From Rhizobium ecuadorense (lineage in GTDB: Bacteria; Pseudomonadota; Alphaproteobacteria; Rhizobiales; Rhizobiaceae), in assembly GCF_001187535.1 (NCBI RefSeq), contig NZ_LFIO01001217.1, positions 1 through 33,556 on the forward strand: a stretch of 33,556 bases of DNA. Reading direction: 5' to 3'. Of this stretch, positions 30,618-33,556 are shown one piece after another (position 1 is the stretch's first letter; each line of letters starts with the position of its first letter). The notes below the pieces were generated by a model. It searched no databases, was not told the DNA's origin, and worked only from the letters and a program-made list of their open reading frames with translations. Both the position numbers and the translations under genes were made by a program.

Positions 30618-32822
30618 ATGCTGTCCCCATTTAAAAATGATGCCGCTGAACTCGGCAGTGAGTTTCGTACCAGACGCGATAACTTCGACGTTGACGCTAT
30701 CCTCGCGATAATTCGTCGACGCTGGGCTGTCGTCGCCATCGCGCTCGCAGCTGGGCTCGGGGTGGGAGCAGCTTTTCTACTAAGCGCTGTACCAATGTAC
30801 ACTGCGTCGGCCACACTGCTGATTGACAAAAGCAATAGCGGTCTCCTCAGCCAAATGAGCGAGACCGGAGCCACCGTCAACGACGATGCCGCTGTTTTGA
30901 GCGAAGTTGAAGTTCTTCGGTCCGATTCAGTGGCACTTTCCGTCGTCGACAAACTTAAGTTGCAGGACAACGCGATCTTCATGTCGCCGAGCCAATCACT
31001 TCGCAGCGGCTTGGCTCAGCTCCTTGATTTGCGGCGGTTTTTTTCCAGTTCGGCAGAAGACCCGGATGCCATAGACGAGGCCCGAGAAAACGCAGCCGCA
31101 GCTGTAAAAACGAACATGTCGGTGAGCCGTGTTGGTCGAACCTACGTATTGAACATAGGGTATACCTCCAGATCGCCCGCCCTTTCTGCGAAAATTGTGA
31201 ATGCCATTGCAGAGGGCTACCTGCTCGATAAACTGAACTCTAAGTATGACGCGACGCGCCGTGCCAGCGACTGGCTGGAGCAGCGAATCGATGAATTGAG
31301 ACAGAAAGCGCTTGAGACGGATCTGGCGGTACAGAAATTCAAATCCGACAATGGACTTCTTGCAACCAGTGGGCAACTCATATCCGATCAACAGCTATCT
31401 GAGCTTAACAGGGCGCTCATTGATGCGCAGGCGGAGACTGCCAAGGCAAAAGCTCGATATGATCGTATCAAGATAATCATCGACGCCCATCGCACTGACG
31501 CGATCGTTACCGACGTTTTGGACAGTTCGATTTCGAACGATCTAAGAATGAAATATCTCGAAGCCTCCAAGACAGAGGCGGAAATCTCTGCACGGCTTGG
31601 GCCCAATCACACTCAAGCGGTTCGGCTGAGAGGGCAGATGGCCGAGTATGAGCGCCTGATGTTTGAAGAGTTGGGTCGCATATCTGAGAGCTATAAGAGC
31701 GATTACGATGTAGCCCTTTCGAAGGAAAAGTCGCTTTTCGACAGTGTCGGGCAAGCCAGCAAAGTGAGCGCAGCAGCCGGGGAAACGCAGGTTCAACTGC
31801 GTGAACTTGAACGGAAGGCCGATACTTTTCGTAACCTCTATCAGACGTTCCTTGCGCGGTATCAGGAAGCCACGCAGCAACAGTCGTTCCCGATAACCGA
31901 GGCGCGGATTATTGAGAAGGCTCAAAATCCGACTGTACCAAGCTATCCGCAAAAGCCGCTGGCGCTTGCGCTGTTCGGTATCCTGGGCATTGCCGCTGGC
32001 ATGTCAGCTTCGGCATTTCTCGAGTTTCAGGACAAGTATTTCAGAACTGGAGATCAAGTCCGAAACTCGCTCGATATCGATTTCCTTGGATTCATGCCTA
32101 CCGTTAAAGATGGCGCGGTAAATCATGTCATGACGCACCCGATGTCGATGTTCGCAGAGACTTTGAGAGCTGCGAAGATCGCTCTTGAATCCGATGAAAC
32201 CTCTGGCTGCCGGGTTGTCGGGGTTGTCTCGGCATTGCCCGGGGAGGGCAAGTCCACCGCTGCTATCAACTTGGCCCACTTGCTGGCATCAGAGGGCAGC
32301 CGAACGTTGCTTCTTGATGCGGACTTCAGGCAACCAGGAGCCTCCAGGCTTTTGGCGCCAAATGCAGAATCTGGCTTGCCCCAGATCTTGAATGGCTCCG
32401 CATCGGCCGCAAATATACTGATCCGTATTGAAGAAAGCGGTGTTGAATTTATACCAGCGTTGGTCAATAAACGCGTCTCAAACTCGGCGCAATTGCTGTC
32501 GTCGAAGGCGATGGCTGATTTTCTGGCAGCCGCTCGCACCAAGTTCGACTACGTAATCATTGATCTCCCGCCTGCAGGGCCGGTCATCGACGCTCGAGCT
32601 ATGACGTCCCTCATTGATAGTTTTATGCTGGTTATTGAGTGGGGGATGACGTCTCGCAAGGTCGTGCAATCTGTTTTGAGCAGTGAGCCTGCAATACATT
32701 CCAGAACGATCGGTGCGGTTCTCAATAAGGTCGATACTAAAAAACTAAAACTTTACCGGTCGCATGGATCAGTTGAATACTATCACTCAAAATACTCGGA
32801 CTATTACTTGGAAGATAAATAG
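30618..32822 (+). CDS. exoP: Polysaccharide co-polymerase with BY-kinase domain (ExoP/Wzc-like)
   Basis: The 734-aa protein has a Wzz-type N-terminus: a first helix (VVAIALAAGLGVGAAFLLS, about 37-56) and a large coiled-coil periplasmic region. A second helix (PLALALFGILGIAAGMSA) near 450 follows. The cytoplasmic kinase has Walker A (SALPGEGKSTAAINLAH, about 533-549), Walker A' (LLLDADFRQPGASR) and Walker B (VIIDLPPAGP, about 643). A tyrosine cluster (YRSHGSVEYYHSKYSDYYLE) closes the protein for autophosphorylation. It controls chain length and export of the exopolysaccharide. GGAG at five bases before ATG 30618 fixes the start. A partner outer-membrane Wza/ExoF-like protein is not in this window. 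Confidence 0.92.
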   Translation: MLSPFKNDAAELGSEFRTRRDNFDVDAILAIIRRRWAVVAIALAAGLGVGAAFLLSAVPMYTASATLLIDKSNSGLLSQMSETGATVNDDAAVLSEVEVLRSDSVALSVVDKLKLQDNAIFMSPSQSLRSGLAQLLDLRRFFSSSAEDPDAIDEARENAAAAVKTNMSVSRVGRTYVLNIGYTSRSPALSAKIVNAIAEGYLLDKLNSKYDATRRASDWLEQRIDELRQKALETDLAVQKFKSDNGLLATSGQLISDQQLSELNRALIDAQAETAKAKARYDRIKIIIDAHRTDAIVTDVLDSSISNDLRMKYLEASKTEAEISARLGPNHTQAVRLRGQMAEYERLMFEELGRISESYKSDYDVALSKEKSLFDSVGQASKVSAAAGETQVQLRELERKADTFRNLYQTFLARYQEATQQQSFPITEARIIEKAQNPTVPSYPQKPLALALFGILGIAAGMSASAFLEFQDKYFRTGDQVRNSLDIDFLGFMPTVKDGAVNHVMTHPMSMFAETLRAAKIALESDETSGCRVVGVVSALPGEGKSTAAINLAHLLASEGSRTLLLDADFRQPGASRLLAPNAESGLPQILNGSASAANILIRIEESGVEFIPALVNKRVSNSAQLLSSKAMADFLAAARTKFDYVIIDLPPAGPVIDARAMTSLIDSFMLVIEWGMTSRKVVQSVLSSEPAIHSRTIGAVLNKVDTKKLKLYRSHGSVEYYHSKYSDYYLEDK

Positions 32823-32825
32823 CGC

Positions 32826-33470
32826 GTGAGATCCATTTTAGGTGGGGCGCTTTCGATCGCCTGTGGGCTGTTAACGATATTCGCGGGAATCGAGTTCTAT
32901 AAAACACTTCGGTTCAGCGATCTGGTGTCGACGGCTGCTCGTATCGAGGGTGGTCATTCTGTAAGTCAGAAATCAGCGCAACGCGCGGCCGCGCTTGCGA
33001 TGGAGCTCGAGCAGTCTCACGAGTGCCGGGAAGACTTACTAATGCCGGCGGTAACTATCATGCTCCACGCCGTCGATGAGGCGGCGCAGGAGCCAAATCT
33101 TTCGGCTTGGGTCGATACGCTCACTCGCGCCGACCGATATATGAAATTCGCTCTTGGGTGCTCGCCGAAAGAGGGTAACTATTGGCTCCGCTTTGCGATG
33201 CTTCGCAGGCTGCAAGGTGAAAACACTGCCGAGCTCGCGGCCCTTATGTCGTTGTCATCCAAATACGCGCCTGTCGAGCCCGACGTGCTTAGTCTTCGGA
33301 TGCGAGTATGGCTCAGTCTTCAACCTGTCACCCGTTCAGCCGCAGCCAGTGCCCTGGCGTCGGATCTGGCGCACTTTCTGGAGCATGCGCCCGCTCAAGA
33401 CATCAAGGACTTCGGCTTGGCCGCTGACATGGATATGCAGTCTAGGCTGATAGACGCCAGACGAAGATGA
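32826..33470 (+). CDS. Membrane-anchored protein of unknown function
   Basis: The 214-aa protein starts at GTG 32826, four bases past the ExoP-like stop, so it is in the same operon. One hydrophobic helix at the N-terminus (SILGGALSIACGLLTIFAGI) acts as an uncleaved anchor or signal. The rest is helical, with TPR-like spacing of Ala and Leu (NYWLRFAMLRRLQGENTAEL, PDVLSLRMRVWLSLQP) and two Cys. A periplasmic helical-repeat adaptor for polysaccharide assembly is likely, but I do not recognise the family with confidence. A hairpin overlaps its stop codon and ends the operon. Confidence 0.75.
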   Translation: MRSILGGALSIACGLLTIFAGIEFYKTLRFSDLVSTAARIEGGHSVSQKSAQRAAALAMELEQSHECREDLLMPAVTIMLHAVDEAAQEPNLSAWVDTLTRADRYMKFALGCSPKEGNYWLRFAMLRRLQGENTAELAALMSLSSKYAPVEPDVLSLRMRVWLSLQPVTRSAAASALASDLAHFLEHAPAQDIKDFGLAADMDMQSRLIDARRR

Positions 33471-33504
33471 CGCATTTCGAAAGCGTCTTTACGGTTTTTT
33501 GCGT
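33469..33504 (+). terminator. Rho-independent terminator of ExoP operon
   Basis: GACGC (33469-33473) pairs with GCGTC (33483-33487), with two more A-T pairs inside and a TCGA loop, followed by TTTACGGTTTTTT. The stem begins within the TGA stop of the last gene. It closes the operon running from 29982. Confidence 0.65.
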
Positions 33505-33556
33505 AAGCGATGTTCTCAGGCCACGGGCCGCAGATAGGTTTGGAGCGATTACTGGC

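Overview
The window looks like part of a rhizobial (alphaproteobacterial, Rhizobiaceae-type) replicon. The evidence is a perfect alphaproteobacterial LexA box (GTTC-N7-GTTC), an imuA-imuB remnant, a LigD-like ligase with paired SRAP genes, a PrsD/PrsE-type exporter beside a NodO/WgeA-like RTX protein, and an ExoP-like polysaccharide tyrosine kinase. No rRNA, tRNA or CRISPR array was seen.

Layout. (1) 1-3150 is an accessory stretch. It has a GSU2403-type nucleotidyltransferase-fold gene behind a perfect 29-nt palindrome, then a 106-codon glycine-rich small protein directly followed by a SagB/McbC-like FMN oxidase; this pair looks like an undescribed peptide-modification cassette. (2) 3225-6953 is a DNA-damage block: a small conserved-looking ORF translationally coupled to an ATP-dependent DNA ligase, two divergent SRAP genes around a LexA box (one lacks the catalytic Cys and Glu), and dinB with a near-consensus LexA box. 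(3) 7083-12599 is an exported immunity-like cluster: two paralogous exported proteins flank a YcxB-like membrane protein and an exported SUKH-ankyrin protein. (4) 12787-14530 is a decayed imuA-imuB: fused in frame, later frameshifted and truncated, with no dnaE2 after it. (5) 14531-16049 is mostly non-coding, holding one candidate zinc-ribbon ORF and a strong hairpin. (6) 16050-33470 is an exopolysaccharide and secretion locus: acyltransferase, three glycosyltransferases, RTX protein, type I ABC exporter and adaptor, UDP-glucuronate epimerase, two Wzy/ligase-like membrane proteins, a secreted protein of unknown role, a Wzc/ExoP-type co-polymerase kinase and a small membrane-anchored protein.

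How the polysaccharide locus probably works. Glycosyltransferases build a lipid-linked repeat using nucleotide sugars such as UDP-galacturonate from the epimerase. The acyltransferase decorates it, Wzy-like proteins polymerise it, and the ExoP-like kinase controls chain length and export. The RTX protein is a likely substrate of the adjacent type I exporter, in a layout like the wge/wgd (galactoglucan) region of Sinorhizobium. The RTX gene has a diverged tandem duplication of its upstream region (about 365-bp offset) carrying repeated palindromes, and a decayed tandem copy of its 3' end (about 190-bp offset), so it is probably the survivor of a collapsed tandem array.

All homology statements come from recognising motifs by eye; no database search was run.
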